A stretch of DNA of 64,000 nucleotides, taken from the NCBI GenBank assembly GCA_963556255.1, contig OY744610.1:12391977-12455976 (forward strand). Direction: 5' to 3'. This document shows positions 1 through 10,854 of this stretch, one piece after another (position 1 is the first letter of the stretch; each line of letters begins with the position of its first letter). The translations under genes were made by a program, and so were the position numbers. The notes beneath the pieces are model-generated. The model saw only the letters and a program-made list of their open reading frames with translations. It made no database searches and was not told the DNA's origin. The DNA is from Allolobophora icterica (Eukaryota > Annelida > Clitellata > Crassiclitellata > Lumbricidae).

Positions 1-965
1 AAACCGTTTAAAAAGTCTCAGTAGCAATATTGTCCAGGTCTAACTGCAAATTATTGGTAGTATTACTGGTATTTCTTAGGAAACAGCGAATCCACCATTT
101 TGAAATTCATTTTGGGGGGTGTTCCTGTGGTCCGATTTTGTCGTGTTCAGGATATGTTATTCCGTAATGCTTCCTGAGCAGGAAACCGTTTAAAAAGTCT
201 CAGTAGCAATATTGTCCAGGTCTAACTGCGAATTATTGGTAGTATTACTGGTATTTCTTAGGAAACAGCGAATCCACCATTTTGAAATTCATTTTGGGGG
301 GTGTTCCTGTGGTCCGATTTTGTCGTGTTCAGGATATGTTATTCCGTAATGCTTCCTGAGCAGGAAACCGTTTAAAAAGTCTCAGTAGCAATATTGTCCA
401 GGTCTAACTGCAAATTATTGGTAGTATTACTGGTATTTCTTAGGAAACAGCCAATCCGCCATTTTGAAATTCATTTTTGGGGGTGTTCCTGTGGTCGGAT
501 TTTTTCGGATTCTGGATATGTTATTCAGCAATGCTTCCTAAGCAGGAAGCCGTTTAAAAAGCTTCAGAAGCAATATTGTCCAGGTCTAACTGCAAATTAT
601 TGGTAGTATAACTGGTATTTCTTACGACACAGCCAATCCGCCATTTTGAAATTCATTTTTGGGGGTGTTCCTGTGGTCGGATTTTGTCGGATTCTGGATA
701 TGTTATTCAGCAATGCTTCCTAAGGAGGAAGCCGTTTAAAAAGCTTCAGAAGCAATATTGTCCAGGTCTAGTTTCAAATTATTGGTATTATTACTGGTAT
801 TTCTTAGGACACAGCCAATCCGCCATTTTGAAATTCATTTTTGGGGGTGTTCCTGTGGTCCGATTTTGTCGGATTTTGGATATGTTATTCAGCAATGGTT
901 TTCTGAGCAGGAAACCGTTTAAAAACCTTCAGAAGAAATTTGGCTCAGGTCTAACTGTAAATTGG
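1..965. repeat. 182-bp tandem repeat array
   Basis: The same block begins at about 1, 183, 365, 547, 729 and 912, a period of 182 bp. The first three units are nearly identical, the later three diverge step by step. Each unit carries the phrases GCAATATTGTCCAGGTCTAA, CCATTTTGAAATTCATTTT and GTTCCTGTGGTCCGATTTTG. Short open frames in it follow the repeat and are not genes. The array runs off the left edge. Phrases related to the CCATTTT and GTGGTCCGATTT parts recur at 17127-17172. Confidence 0.95.
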
Positions 966-1160
966 CTAGACTAGTAAATTACAGTCAATGATTTCCACTC
1001 GGCATTACGTGGTATTAGGAAGAAAATGTTGGGGGCCTTGAGCCACCTCTAAAAGTGCTCCAATCTGCTTCAGATTTGGACCACATCTTGCTTAGGTGAG
1101 GTAGAACAGATTTAAACTTGTGGAGACTAGTTCTGCTAAAGGTGAATTTTTACCATTGTC
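966..1160. other. Unassigned spacer
   Basis: Unique-looking sequence between the 182-bp array and the inverted repeat. Nothing recognised. Confidence 0.5.
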
Positions 1161-1187
1161 TCGTGGACCACCCTAATATATATATAT

Positions 1188-1219
1188 ATATTTCTACGAA
1201 GCGAATATTCGGTACAGCC

Positions 1220-1303
<84 letters not shown>

Positions 1304-1335
1304 GGCTGTACCGAATATTCGCTTCGTAGAAATAT
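1188..1335. repeat. 35-bp perfect inverted repeat around (TA)n
   Basis: Arms at 1188-1222 and 1301-1335 are perfect reverse complements and the 78 bp between them are pure TA repeats. The inner edge of each arm reads TAGGGCTGTACCGAATATTC, which looks like a hAT-type terminal inverted repeat (TAGGG/CAGGG start). This may be two hAT ends facing each other or a palindromic mini-element whose centre has become a TA microsatellite. It can form a long hairpin. Confidence 0.9.
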
Positions 1336-2001
1336 TCCTTTATTGGCTTTTCGCACTCAGATACACGCTATGTAAATCACTACCATCTCTACTAACACAT
1401 TTCAGAGAGTAGAAGCATTATCTATCCTGGTACTTGCGTTTTCGAAACAAACTTAAAATCGGTTCGTTATAAATACCTAAAAATGATAGTATTTTTTCCA
1501 GTGTTTTTTTTCAGCCGGAACTCACCGGAACGGCGTTCGGGGACCTTTTTCAGCTACTAAAAATAATTTGTTTATTTTAATAATAAAAACAATAATTTTT
1601 TTAATTTAATTTAATTTAAGTGTTTTGAACTCTTTTCAGTGTTTTTGTAGACCCCTCCCAATCGCCAATCCCGTTTTTCTCGAGATTTTAGCTCTTCCGT
1701 AATTGTTCCGTTCCGGAACCTATTGTTCCGTTCCGGAACCTCTTTCTATTGAAAAAAGCACTGATTTTGCCATTATGACCAATTTCAGTTTTGGAGATGG
1801 ATCGTAAATGCCCAATTTCTGAGGTTTGAATCAGACTAAACTCAGAACGAGCCACGTATATAGAAACTGAATCAGTTCAGTTTCTAGGTAATGATAGGCC
1901 TACATGTTGTTCGTTTAGCAAAGTTGAAGTTGCCTAAAAGAACGCAATTAGAAATAAGTTATATATATATTATATATATACATATATATTTCTGCTTTTA
2001 G
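1336..2001. other. AT-rich spacer with a short tandem duplication
   Basis: No gene seen. A 20-21 bp phrase containing TTGTTCCGTTCCGGAACCT is repeated twice at about 1699-1741, and a short TA-rich run lies at 1962-1990. The last bases before 2002 form a pyrimidine-rich splice acceptor for the next exon. Confidence 0.5.
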
Positions 2002-2384
2002 TTGTCATTAAAGTCAAAGTTATAACTTGTGGCACAACGTGTCCATCGTCCATAGACCCAAAGTTGCTTCATCGAAGAATCAACAACCTTCGAAACAGAA
2101 CCGAGCCAAGGTCACATGAAACCGATAAAATCCTCAGCCAACTCAAGGGCGAAGGCATAGAAATCCTCAACTCTCAAATGGATGGAGAGACTGTGGTCGT
2201 TTGGATCTGGTGTCATTCACAAGAAGCTCTTGAAAATATTCGGAAGCTACACGAATCGAATCAACTGAGAGATATATTCTTGACTGTTACAAATATTCAA
2301 CATTCCACTTCTGAAAGCTTCCAATCGAGAGTGATCAACATTGAAAGCAATCAATTTAAGAAAAGAGTCGGCAAGTTCTTGTAA
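2002..2384 (+). CDS. Terminal exon of an unknown protein, weakly TRADD-N-like
   Basis: The frame is open from a plausible acceptor (TTCTGCTTTTAG ending at 2001) to a TAA at 2382-2384, about 126 codons. No start codon fits the 5' end, so upstream exons are expected but not found. The protein is hydrophilic with a basic patch (RRINNLRNR) followed by a segment in which a short beta-strand (GETVVVWIWCHS) precedes a helix (QEALENIRKLHESNQLRDIFL). That strand-then-helix pattern recalls the TRADD-N-type adaptor domain seen in some invertebrate immune-type proteins, but this is a weak visual resemblance only. Codon use looks coding-like and the stop is followed by non-coding AT-rich DNA. It could also be a lone exon of something else. 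Confidence 0.4.
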
Positions 2385-3074
2385 TTTCACCCGTCAAGAA
2401 AATTATAAACGAAAATCAACGAAATATGTTACACAACTTATAAGAGTGGAGTAAGTAGAATAGCGCTGATAAAATATCGCGATAACGAGGTTGATAAGGA
2501 AGGCCTTTGATATATGAATGGATAGAAAATAAATGAAAACAGAGGCTCGGAAATGGAGGCTGAACAGAAGTCTGTTAGGCCCTATAGACAGAGAAACCTC
2601 ATTTACTGAAAGAAACGCTGTATTAATATCAAGGTACACACGTCATAACCTATACTTTGAGCGAAAGTAAGACATGAAAATAAACAAAGAGTCGGCATTG
2701 GAGGATAGCCGTTCAAAGGAAAGGTGGAAAAGGTAGAAAGGCACGTAAAAACTGACAGTGCGATTCAAAGCAAATAAAACAGGCGGAAATGAGATGATGA
2801 AATAGATACACAGAGAGTAGGCCTACAGATAGTAGCAGGGAGTCAAAAGGAAAACTGAGTAATTAAGACTTTGATAATGGTCATTAGTCAGGCAATTGAA
2901 CATACAGTAAGCCAAAAGAGATGAGAATGGATGGCAAGTAAATGGACATTTTGTCCATTGATTTTGGTTATAATAAATTGAGAGAGAAATTGTTTGAAGT
3001 TAGTAGGTCGACAGCGTGACACTGATAAAGCGAAAACAAGCCTAAAGTCAAAACGAGAGACATACTATAATCTG
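2385..3074. other. Purine-rich intergenic stretch
   Basis: No gene, repeat family or RNA was recognised. The plus strand is rich in AGA/GAA words. Confidence 0.4.
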
Positions 3075-3080
3075 TCTGTA

Positions 3081-3163
<83 letters not shown>

Positions 3164-3240
3164 AATAAACTTATGTAGCGTCCCTCCAAGAAATCTACTC
3201 AGAGGCGCTCCCGACCCAGGCCTAGAGTCGAAAAGAAAGC
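3075..3240 (-). mobile_element. L2-like repeat 3' end with (CTGT)n tail
   Basis: Read on the minus strand, a fragment ending GGGAGCGCCTCTGAGTAG runs directly into an AGAC/ACAG microsatellite, seen on plus as about 20 CTGT units from 3075 to 3158. The same GGGAGCGCCTCTGAGTAG block precedes the 3' tail of the LINE at 32.1-32.8 kb, so the microsatellite probably grew from a retroelement tail. The two opposite frames here (poly-SVCL and poly-TDRQ) are artefacts. Confidence 0.75.
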
Positions 3241-3786
3241 TCTTAATAAGAATGAGAGCCAAGCAGATCGACAGTTAGACTTATAGACAGGCCACATGTA
3301 GAATGCTGCACCCATGCATAGAATCCATATCAGTCCTGAATCAAGAAAGTTCAACAGGATACAAGGTGCAGAAAACTACATAGAACTCATTTTTTATAGG
3401 ATTGCAACAGTGAAGTAAGACTGAAATGAGTTTTATCAGAGCTTTTATGAATAGTTGGAGGTAAAAAGCGAGTAAGATGGAGAGTCAGTTACAAGTGGAA
3501 AACGATCGAGTTGGAAAGGCGGCGAATAAGAATTAGCAGATGAACAACAACAGGGAGGTGAACATTTATTTACAGATTAGCAGTGAGCTTCAAAAACAGC
3601 AAGTGAGATTACCAGCCAGATGTATACATGAACACCACGTGATACACATTTAGAGAGGGCAGCGTGTAAGATAAATGAGCAGCAAATAAAATAAAGTAAA
3701 CACGTATAATAAGTTTTATTATAAATAAATGAGGAAAATATTAACAATCAGTTAATTATTACTGTAATTATACATTTTTACTTCAG

Positions 3787-4625
3787 TCGTGTGCCCGATT
3801 TCCATGAGCTTCTCTGAGAGAATGTGGTTAGGAAAATATGTAAGTGTGTGTGGAGTGACTAAACTGCGAAATGAAGTCTACGTCCTATCATATTCTGGTT
3901 ATGGTGCTCCATGTGTAATTCGTGTCTATGAGGATGGAAATCTATTTCGTCTTCGGAGGAATATCAAACTGAAAGATATAAAATATCCCTGGGACTTGGT
4001 CTCCAATGAGAAGGAACATTGTCTCTACTACCGTGACCAAGGAAACAAATGCATTTGGAAGATAGTTATAGAAAAACACGGGAAACACAATCACATCAAA
4101 TGGCTGACAACTGATTATGAACCAAATTCTTTGTCATTGTCTATGGATGGTCATTTACTATTGGTCAGTTGCTTAACGCCCAGTCTGTTTATCTACGGGT
4201 CAAACGCAGAACTCATTCGATCTATTCAGCTACCAAGACACATCGTGAAACCTCTTCATGCAGTGGAAACATCCATCGGGAATTTCATCATAATCAGCGA
4301 GTGTTTGGAGGAGGAGGAGGATGGACCGATATCTGTCATCAGTGAGTCGACCAGTGATGGACAGATGGTCATCCGTCGTTTTATTCCTTCCAATGAAACG
4401 CAAAAACTGACTGATCCTCGCTGTCTCTTACTCGATTCAGCTGATCGAGTGTTTGTGACTGACTTTGGTAGAGTGATTCTCTTGGATTCCGATCTTAAAT
4501 GGAATCGAATTCTTTGTACAATGCCTAAATATGAACGGGCATTTAGAATGTGCTACGACGAAGAAAAGAAGCAACTGATCTTCGGAGGATATGGAGTTGT
4601 TGTTTACAGATTGAGTCGAAAATAA
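3787..4625 (+). CDS. NHL/beta-propeller-like protein, terminal exon
   Basis: An open frame of about 279 codons starts after a good splice acceptor (TTTTTACTTCAG ending at 3786) and stops at TAA 4623-4625. The first ATG in frame is at about 3804, but the acceptor suggests this is the last exon of a longer gene. The protein has blade-like repeats of hydrophobic strands: PWDLVSNEKEHCLYYRD, SLSLSMDGHLLLVSC, LHAVETSIGNFIIIS, LTDPRCLLLDSADRVFVTDF, GRVILLDSDLKWNRIL. These match the order of the NHL-type protein encoded at 17965-18713 (dipole 'PW..../CLYI.D', 'LSV', 'HA....G.F', 'V.D....V.LLDSDLK'). Such propellers usually bind protein or RNA. An AATAAA lies 28 bp after the stop. Upstream exons (for instance a TRIM- or kinase-type module) were not identified. 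Confidence 0.7.
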
Positions 4626-4653
4626 GCTAACTTTTCTCCAACATACTCTGACA

Positions 4654-4659
4654 AATAAA
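4654..4659 (+). terminator. Polyadenylation signal AATAAA
   Basis: A canonical AATAAA sits 28 bp downstream of the NHL-like exon's stop codon, a normal place for a short 3' UTR. Confidence 0.55.
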
Positions 4660-5900
4660 TTGCCCTATAAAACTCTTTCTAGTTATGAAATAAACATAGA
4701 AATCTCATTAATGTATTTTGAACATTATGTTGTAATATTCAACAGATATAAATATAGTTGTTTAAAAAGAAACATTCTCTCATTTTCAAAAATTTTGTTA
4801 AACCTTTACTTTAGAGAAATCACAGATATGCATTACATAATAGCTCTATGTCGATAAGTAGGAAGATCGCAAAGGTCGATAGCGTTTAGCAATGGCGAAG
4901 ACCCTTCGTTGATAGGTTGGATTTCAAGGCCGTTGCATGTTCTCAAAGTGACGGAATGGAGTTTATTAATTAAGCTTGTGAGGATTTGCATTGAGGATTT
5001 GCAGACACAGTGGAAACACTTTCAGCGCTGATGAACAAGCATCATTTTGCACTGACAGACAACATAAATGTCATCGATCGACGTCGAAGGCTTCACTGCG
5101 TTGCAAATATCTAAAGAAGAAGTCGCTAGAAAATCTCATCCGCGGTTACCAAGGCAACATCATCGTCACAGCAGCTAAAGAACTTCGTGGACTTTGGAGC
5201 GGATGACAACATCAGCCAATCTTCTAAGTCTACTTTGTGAAGAGAGTTCTAGTAGAAGGAGAGGATGAAGTGATTGACAGGGCAAACCTAACAGCTCCTA
5301 ACAAGAAGAAGAACCTAGGCCGCTGTTCATGCGACATTTCACTGAGCGACTACAATGCACAAAGATGGCGTCTTAGTGTAGTAAGATGTTTAGAGCGCCT
5401 TTAACACTTGCGCAGAGATTCGTTTATAGAGTATGTGTCCAGAGACATGGAAGAGCTTTAACAATTGCTCATTTTGCCTTTTTCGGCCGTCCAATGTTGC
5501 TACATGGAGGTCAGATCTACGTATTGGATACAAAGATGGCCTGGCGTTGGGTGTTACCATGGAAACAGTTGCTGCAGGCATTCTCCACCTGTTGCGCTGG
5601 AATCCAAGTATATGGAATTGCAACTGAATCGCAGCCAATGCGAGATTGTCTACATTACTATAGAGATATTGATCGATGACTGACTGAGAACTGACTGAGA
5701 ACTGACTGACTGATTTATTTAATGATTTAACTGATTAAATAATTTAGAAAGAATTTCTAGCGCTCCATGTAATTTCATTTCTGGTAGTAGTAGATTGAGT
5801 TTAAGGTCACTGTGTGATAACTGATATCATTAGCCCTATCGACACAACTTTGTCCAGAGACTCTGAACAACCATGCCATAGGTTAAAAATACGCTTAACT
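4660..5900. other. Spacer without recognised genes
   Basis: Several short overlapping open frames at 4991-5683 share no family features and overlap on both strands, so none is called. A run of ACTGACTGA units lies at about 5680-5712. Confidence 0.4.
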
Positions 5901-5919
5901 GACTGTTTTTGCACTGATA

Positions 5920-6860
5920 GCGGAGCTAAATAAATGCCCGATTACGACTAAGATTACGAATGATGAGCACGTCACCCCTTCTTTATTCAGGATTGGAACT
6001 GGCACTACAACTTTACTCATCTGCACCTTAGAATATGAAACAGCTTGTCCTTCCATTCGGCGGAGGTGATTTAGAAATATCAGAAATTGCGACTTTTCTT
6101 TAGGACTGATCGACGATGACCTGATTACGGCTTCGTTTTGGTGCTCAATCAGTAAGCTTACTATTGATGTCTTCCGGGTTAGACAATGATGCGATAGAAA
6201 TTACAAATTACAATTAACGCTGAACAGTTTTCCAAGGTTTATTTTGAGAGTATCTTTTCATTTCAGAAACATAAAGACTTATATGGCTTGACCATAATTT
6301 CGTCACGTGGATTTGACAGGGTTTTGGTTAATTTATTCACCCAAACGCTACTCGTCCAATTATCTACATCTGTTAGAGCGTACGTCCCATGCACCTCTGT
6401 GTTCGCCTCCCGATGGTTGATTATAATATTCACTATTCAGAGATCTAAATCTCGGGCTAGTACTATGTACACGGGGACATTTTAATGACTTTCCTTTAAA
6501 TTCCAATGCCCAGGTTTCAGTGCTCAAGTACAATTCATGACAAGCGCTGACATAATATTATATTGTGATTTTCACATTCAATTGCCCATTGTTTGGTAGA
6601 AAGGAAACGGTACATCCAGACAAGTCTATAAAGTTTTCTCAAAGACTACAGGCACCGTAGGCGCACTGAGTATATAGGGATTAAAGGCTCTACGTATGTT
6701 CTGTGGAGCGGAGGTTGAACGACAAGGCAGCGAAGAAGACAAACCTGCGGTGGAACCAAAAACAAACTCAAGACTTTTGGAACCGGTAACTCCAAACTCG
6801 AGGATCGCGGACGCCTTAGAAATCCGGATGAACATACGCATAGGCGCCGAGTTGAGCAAA
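5920..6860. repeat. Segmental duplication, copy A (pairs with 54.71-55.43 kb)
   Basis: Colinear similarity to 54710-55430. Shared landmarks in order include ATAAATGCCCGATTA, GGCACTACAACTT, TTAGAATATGAA, CAGAAATTGCGACTT, AAGACTTA.ATGGCTTGA, GGTTTTTGGTTA-like text and GGTAACTCC..TCGAGG.TCGCG. Both copies lie on the 3' side of a minus-strand Mab-21/TPR gene, so gene and flank were duplicated together. Confidence 0.8.
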
Positions 6861-8044
6861 AAAGTGTGAGTGCCCAAAGAAAGTAAAATAAATATTTGTG
6901 ACCTTTTTTGCTACAATATGTTAGGCCTACAATGCTAATATCAGAGTTCTCTCCAATTTCAATATAATTCTCAATTCTTTTGTTTTATAATTATAATGAC
7001 ATAATTATTATCAAATTACAAATACGTGGCTCTTCTCGTCCAGTGTCAATTCTTAATTTTTTGGACCTATTAAGAGTTTTTTATTTCTGCATTGTTGGAA
7101 TCTTTAGGACACACTTATTGAAATTATCCCTTTGAGAGTAGAATCTGCTCTGCAATCTATACAGAGGCGGCGATCTTGCTTGGCAGGTAGGAGACACTAG
7201 AAGTGGGGTAATATTCATTTGCGCGTGAGCGCGAAAATGTGATGCATTGTGAGAAAAGGGACCATAAGTCTCAAATGGAGTTAAGCATTGATTCAAAATC
7301 CTGGGTAATGCCTGATTAAAATGCAGAAAAAATGAACTTGATATCTTCATCCAAAGTATTTTTCTTAAATTATTGAGAACAGAATATGCGCAAATGGCAG
7401 TTTTCGGATATTTCACTTTAAACTGTCACTGAAGAAAGTGCGAAATTTTCACAGAACTTTACTATGGAATTCAATACGAAATAGTAACTAAGCACAGCTC
7501 ATAACGCTGTTCAATCACCGTATTATGTCTTTTATACATGCAGTTTATTATTGTGTAAAAATAGGTATACATTAGAAAAATTATTATCTGCTTAAAACTA
7601 TTATCAAAATTAGAAAGGATGATACGATGCTTATAGTCCCTTTCAAGCCTCTCAGAATAGTCATCATTTGAAAAATAAAACTTGAGATTTTTGAAAATTT
7701 TCTTTAATCAGTGTTTACCAGCCACATCAATATATCCGAAATCACTAAGAACTCATTTTCACCCGAACTGACCTATACTTGCTTTAAAGCCGGTTTTCTC
7801 AGTAACTGTGGAGAGACTTATGGTCCTTTTCTCAAAACGCATCACAAATATGTTTTGGCCTCTTTTTTACACGAAAAACACGTTTAAAAAGCAAGGGGCA
7901 GGCACTTTGTAGCGGCAATTAGATATATAGTTTCATGATTCATCAAATCGTATAATCACATCCAAACTAATTCAAAGAAGTCTAGGAGACTAGGCTAATT
8001 ATAATTTAATATATCCAATTTCACTTGCCAAATTTAAGATTTTA
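6861..8044. other. AT-rich spacer between duplication copy A and a hAT element
   Basis: No convincing gene. The minus-strand frame at 7081-7416 has no family features. Nothing else recognised. Confidence 0.4.
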
Positions 8045-8098
8045 GATAGATACAGGGCCTACTATCCCCTCCTGTAAGCTAGAAGCAATCCCCTACGG

Positions 8099-8322
8099 TA
8101 AACTAATTTCCCTACCTCCCCTTCCCTTCCTCCCTCTCCCGTCCCACCCATCCTCCCCTAAACCCCTCCTCTTCCCTCCCCCTTATCCCCCATTTTCCCT
8201 CCTTTTCCTCTACCCCTTATCCCTTCCCCTCCCTTTTCCCCTCCTCTTCCGTCCCGCATCCCCTTATCCCCCCTCTCCCTTTCCCCTTCCTCTACCATTC
8301 CCTCCCCTCCTTCCCCTTGAAA
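8099..8322 (+). repeat. Polypyrimidine tract (C/T-rich, ~220 bp)
   Basis: Almost uninterrupted C and T on the plus strand with many CCCC and CCCCC runs, so the minus strand is a G-run-rich polypurine strand. It lies inside the hAT element. It could form triplex or G-quadruplex structures. Confidence 0.85.
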
Positions 8323-8954
8323 TGGGGTGGGTCCGGGGGTCCTGCCGCGGAAAAAATTGCATTTCTATGTTGCCATAGGTGAGTTTTAGTGCATTTTTTT
8401 AGAAGAAAACTGACTTTGGAAAACATTTTGGTTCAAATGAACTGTTGAATTAATTTCTGCAGGGCTCCCAGTGCACTGTAAAAATATTATGGGACAGGCT
8501 GTAATAAATATGGGACAAATATTCCAAAATATGGGAAACTGTTCAGCAAGTATCCCAGATATTGGGATTTTAAAGATTGCATTATGAATGCATATTTCTG
8601 GTGTAATGCAGCGGTAAGCCTGTTATAGTGTTATCCAGCCGACAGTTACTTTGCAAGAATATTTCAAGACCATTTTCACTGCAATACACGGCAATAATTG
8701 TAGCATTGACCAACTAGATTTTTTTAATCAACAGGATTATGAACGCTTTTCTTCAATTTATAGATCTCACTTCGGGTAATGTTTCGAGAAGAAAAAAGTA
8801 ATAACGTTTTCTGACATTATAACAGAAATTTTATATCAACTTATGATGAACTTGTAGACAAGCCTTAACAACAATATGACATAATACCATTAATACCATA
8901 ATACGTTAACTTTAGTCTAGAGACTCGATTATAGTCGACAGTTGACTCAGTACT

Positions 8955-9590
8955 GTCAATCGAGGTGTATGGACAATCGAGGTGTATGGACAATCGAGGT
9001 GTATGGACAATCGAGGTGTATGGACATTCTCCCCGGACATTATCCCCCGGACAAAATCCCCCCATTTTCGATAGGACATAATCCCCCGGACAAAATCCCC
9101 TCTCTTTGCAATTATCCTATTTGTACATTTAATTGATAAACCTTAATTGCCCTATTTTTTTCCTAGAATCAGGTTGTTAATGTCGTAAAGGTATACACTA
9201 AAGACTTGTTAGTGTCATCCAGGTGTAAAATTAAGACTTGTTAGTCTCATTTTGTCACTTAGGTACAAAGTTAACTAGGGCCCAAGACTTGTTAAAGTCG
9301 CCTAGTTCTTAACCTAAGGCTTGTTAATGTCAGGATTAAACAAACTGCAAATATAGTCTTCTTATTAAACAAACTGAAAATATATTCCGGCTGAGGTTGA
9401 GGTGATTAGCAATGGCTTAATCCTTTACGCCATCACCATGTGTCATGATATATATGTCAAAATATAGGTGATCATATCCTAGCCTGGGGGATTATGTCCT
9501 ACTCCGGGGAATTCTGTCCGGCGGGGATAATGTCCGGGGATTATGTCCAGGGGGGGGTAATGTCCTACAAAATCGTCAATCGAACAGCAA
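8955..9590. repeat. 18-bp minisatellite and opposed GGACATTATCCCC repeats
   Basis: CAATCGAGGTGTATGGA is repeated four times at about 8957-9026, followed by repeated GGACATTATCCCCCGGA and GGACAAAATCCCC units to about 9102. At 9482-9590 the same phrases occur in opposite orientation (GGGGATTATGTCC, GGATAATGTCCGG, ending GTCAATCGA), so the two blocks form a fold-back of about 640 bp. It is nested in the hAT element. Confidence 0.8.
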
Positions 9591-9676
9591 CATCCATTTC
9601 ATTAGGGGGGAACTTTTCCCCCCTGGCACACATTGGAAGCAGTCTGCTTCCTTCCCCCCCTACGTAGTAGGCCCTG

Positions 9677-10740
9677 GATAGATAGGCCTAGAGAGCATTG
9701 AAAAAACAGAAAAAGTGCAAAAAGATATAACTTGAAACTAACAAATTATTATTAAAATTTGCTTCTTTCCAAAATTCCAATGGAAATGTTACAATGCTAC
9801 AAAATGCCATGGTTCTCTCCAGAATCAATTTTAAAATGTTGGTTTTCTAATTATAATGTCTTTATATGTTACAATTAATCACAACTAAATGGCTTCTCTG
9901 TAGGTCTCTCTGGCCGTATTTAAAATTGCAAATTTCTTTTTGCAAAGCCTGTTGCAAGAGATCAGATCGTTGCAGATTTTATTCAAGCGATAAGTTAGCA
10001 GTTTCTTCCCTGTGTCTATAGGCTAGTATATATAGACAAGTGTGTCAATCGTTTTTGAGACATAGCCTAGCTGAAAGCATAAAACTTACAGCACCAGTGA
10101 TAATAGTCAATTGAAACAAAGACGTTATATTATTTCATGTATAAGTAATGCTATTCGCAAAATAATCTCTTAAAAAGCTCTCTTTATTGACTGATTTCTG
10201 GTGGTGCCCAGGTATAGGCGGGCCTCGCATGGTCTATTTCTGATGGTGCTGGGCAGTCACGGGCCTCGCAGAGTCGGCACCCATGAACATACGTTGGTGC
10301 TGTAACGCCTAGTCACTCTGCTCCAATGTCATTGTAATTATAGTTAATACCACGACTTTTATTGCATCCTCCGTGGCAAGCTACTTCTGGGATTCTTTGC
10401 ATTGTCACTTGTCAGCGCAAATGCATAAGAAATACATTCAACTGTTTTTAAAACATAGAGGCTTCTTTCCTTATGAAACAGCGCAAGAATATGGCCTTCT
10501 GTTCACTACGATGAAATTGCTTGTGTGTGAAGATCCTATCAGCCGAGTTTCGAATACTCACAGTGGATAAGGATGAGATTGGGCTTATCCAGTATCCATC
10601 CCAAGTCTCCACATTAGAACGGCAAATATCCTTCGAATAGACATTGGTTCTCCATCGGTAACAGTCGATATTCAGGTCACGAGACAAAACCTTAGAAGTA
10701 AAATTTCATTCTTCGGAATCACATCTCACGAAAAGCACTG
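9677..10740. other. 3' flank of the Mab-21 gene
   Basis: No gene. About 10195-10320 holds two imperfect copies of a phrase around CTG.TGGTGC..GG..G.C.GGGCCTCGCA. At 10717-10755 there is colinearity with the flank of the second Mab-21 copy (CGGAATCACAT, ACTGATACGAT.AAAC). Confidence 0.5.
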
Positions 10741-10764
10741 ATACGATGAAACTTTTGACCTATA

Positions 10765-10852
10765 ATGAATCTATTCGATTCTATACAATCGCTCTATTGT
10801 TAACCACAGTGCGTTTGCTGGTGGTATAATAAAGAATATACTTACTTACTTA
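10765..10852 (+). mobile_element. Short retroelement insertion with (ACTT)n tail
   Basis: Compared with the second Mab-21 copy (55645-55690), copy A has about 85 extra bases ending AATAAAGAATATACTTACTT. The end resembles the end of the CR1-like LINE at 61782-61798 (AATAAACGAATACTTACTTC) and the tail at 24704-24721, so it is probably a 5'-truncated LINE or SINE end. Confidence 0.55.
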
Positions 10853-10854
10853 GT

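Larger units (their letters stand above)
8053..9676. mobile_element. Non-autonomous hAT-type transposon, 1.62 kb
   Basis: Both ends carry perfect 12-bp terminal inverted repeats (CAGGGCCTACTA at 8053-8064, TAGTAGGCCCTG at 9665-9676), and the element is flanked by a perfect 8-bp target duplication GATAGATA (8045-8052 and 9677-9684). CAGGG ends with an 8-bp duplication are the hAT superfamily signature. No transposase frame is visible inside. It holds a 220-bp polypyrimidine tract and a compound block of tandem and inverted repeats (8955-9590), described separately. Confidence 0.93.

Noticed and set aside
394..974. Repeated short frames with RKPFKKLQKQYC
   Set aside because: They follow the 182-bp tandem repeat and differ only as its units differ.
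2994..3278. Opposed frames rich in SVCL and TDRQ
   Set aside because: (CTGT)n microsatellite beside a retroelement end.
5386..5683. Four overlapping frames on both strands
   Set aside because: No family features, mutual overlap, and no splice or start context to prefer one.
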